From an uncultured Clostridia bacterium (GTDB lineage: Bacteria; Bacillota; Clostridia; Oscillospirales; Ruminococcaceae), in contig CALLQM010000108.1 of assembly GCA_938014855.1 (NCBI GenBank), positions 1 to 6,249 on the forward strand: 6,249 bases of DNA, read 5' to 3'. Below are positions 5,624 to 6,249 of this stretch, piece by piece. Under the pieces are notes generated by a model. The model saw only the letters and a list, made by a program, of their open reading frames with translations, searched no databases and had not been told where the DNA came from. A program made the translations under genes and the position numbers. Positions within the stretch are counted from its first letter, which is position 1. Each line of letters starts with the position of its first letter.

Positions 5624-6249
5624 TATTTGTGTCGCCTTTTTAAACTGGTTATAAAAACATACACAGATGAAGGAACAAATAAAATAATGGACACGATCAG
5701 CACGGTAATAATACCTGGATATTGTCCATTAAACCCACTTGAAGACACATGTTTTACTAAAATTCCCGTATAAGACCATATATAAACGAAGCCAAACGTA
5801 GCATCGTTATTCTTTAATACTTCTTTTAAGCCAATTGCCAATCCTGCCAAAAGAACAACAATTGTCCAAATTGGTTCAATTTTGTTAAACCCATCCCACT
5901 CTAAACTTACCAAGTAAACGGCCATATTTCCAATTACTGCGATGGTAAGCCACGCGAAATACACACTGAACGGTAACTTTAAAAAGAACGATTCTTTTAA
6001 AGTTAAGGATTTTTCTCGAACTATTTGAACAATTTGCAAAACACAAACCATAAGCACCACAATGATAATGAGGCAGATCGCAATCATTTCGTAATGCCAA
6101 GCTAAAATCCAGCAGATATTAAAAAGACAGGATACGGAAAAATAAACGCCCACTGTATTACACAGCGATGCATGGCTGCTGCTATTTTTATGAAACAGTC
6201 CAGCTTGATACAAAACATAACCAGCCAGCAAAAGATAAATGAGCATCCA
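5623..6249 (-). CDS. TspO/MBR-like tryptophan-rich membrane protein (N terminus outside the window)
   Basis: The frame is open to the right edge, and the codon before Met 6246 is Trp. The sequence 'WMLIYLLLAGYVLYQ' therefore reads through, and the true start lies beyond the window. About 208 residues are visible. The fragment is strongly hydrophobic, with roughly six or more membrane segments. Trp residues recur at membrane borders in 'FNICWILAWHYEM', 'YFAWLTIAVIGN', 'PIWTIVVLL' and 'FVYIWSYTGILVKH'. This pattern matches proteins annotated as tryptophan-rich sensory proteins of the TspO/MBR superfamily, longer bacterial relatives of the tetrapyrrole- and sterol-binding TspO. The bacterial role is not settled, and nothing nearby (no heme or pigment gene) points to a substrate. 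The end is basic ('SLKRRHK'), consistent with a cytoplasmic C terminus. The family call is from memory. Confidence 0.65.
   Translation of the reverse strand, partial: WMLIYLLLAGYVLYQAGLFHKNSSSHASLCNTVGVYFSVSCLFNICWILAWHYEMIAICLIIIVVLMVCVLQIVQIVREKSLTLKESFFLKLPFSVYFAWLTIAVIGNMAVYLVSLEWDGFNKIEPIWTIVVLLAGLAIGLKEVLKNNDATFGFVYIWSYTGILVKHVSSSGFNGQYPGIITVLIVSIILFVPSSVYVFITSLKRRHK

Overview
The window is about 6.2 kb of compact, low-to-moderate GC chromosomal DNA. It looks like a Gram-positive anaerobe of the Clostridia, possibly an Oscillospiraceae/Ruminococcaceae relative. That placement is an inference from AGGAGG-type ribosome binding sites, near-consensus sigma-A-type promoters, A/T-rich codon use, and gene families common in that group (DUF6323/DUF6179 pair, BioY, Cof-type HAD, ABC-2 permease). 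There are eight protein genes, two of them cut by the window edges. I see no rRNA, tRNA, CRISPR array, insertion sequence or phage gene.

Layout. (1) 1-460, +: the C-terminal part of an ABC-2-type membrane permease, followed by a 15-bp perfect hairpin. (2) 491-2604, +: a two-gene unit of unknown function, with its own near-perfect promoter built into the preceding hairpin, a ~145-nt leader, a DUF6323-like protein with an acidic tail, an overlapping DUF6179-like protein starting at TTG, and a strong hairpin terminator. (3) 2623-3450, -: a Cof-type HAD phosphatase, convergent with the pair and sharing its terminator. (4) 3451-3629: a divergent promoter region. (5) 3630-4942, +: a tightly coupled pair, an RlmA-type 23S rRNA guanine-N1 methyltransferase and a small 4'-phosphopantetheinyl transferase. 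(6) 4936-5581, +: the biotin ECF-transporter S component BioY behind a perfect-consensus promoter. That promoter carries a BirA-like operator over the -35 box and a second, unexplained perfect palindrome over the start of transcription. (7) 5585-6249, -: a TspO/MBR-like (tryptophan-rich) membrane protein running off the right edge, convergent with bioY and sharing a bidirectional terminator.

Most of the window is ordinary housekeeping and transport. The parts worth a second look are the DUF6323/DUF6179 cassette, whose function is unknown to me, and the doubly marked bioY control region. The BirA-type site supports biotin-responsive repression of biotin uptake. The second palindrome cannot form a complete RNA hairpin in the promoter's own transcript, so it suggests an additional DNA-binding regulator. 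No gene in the window obviously encodes either regulator.
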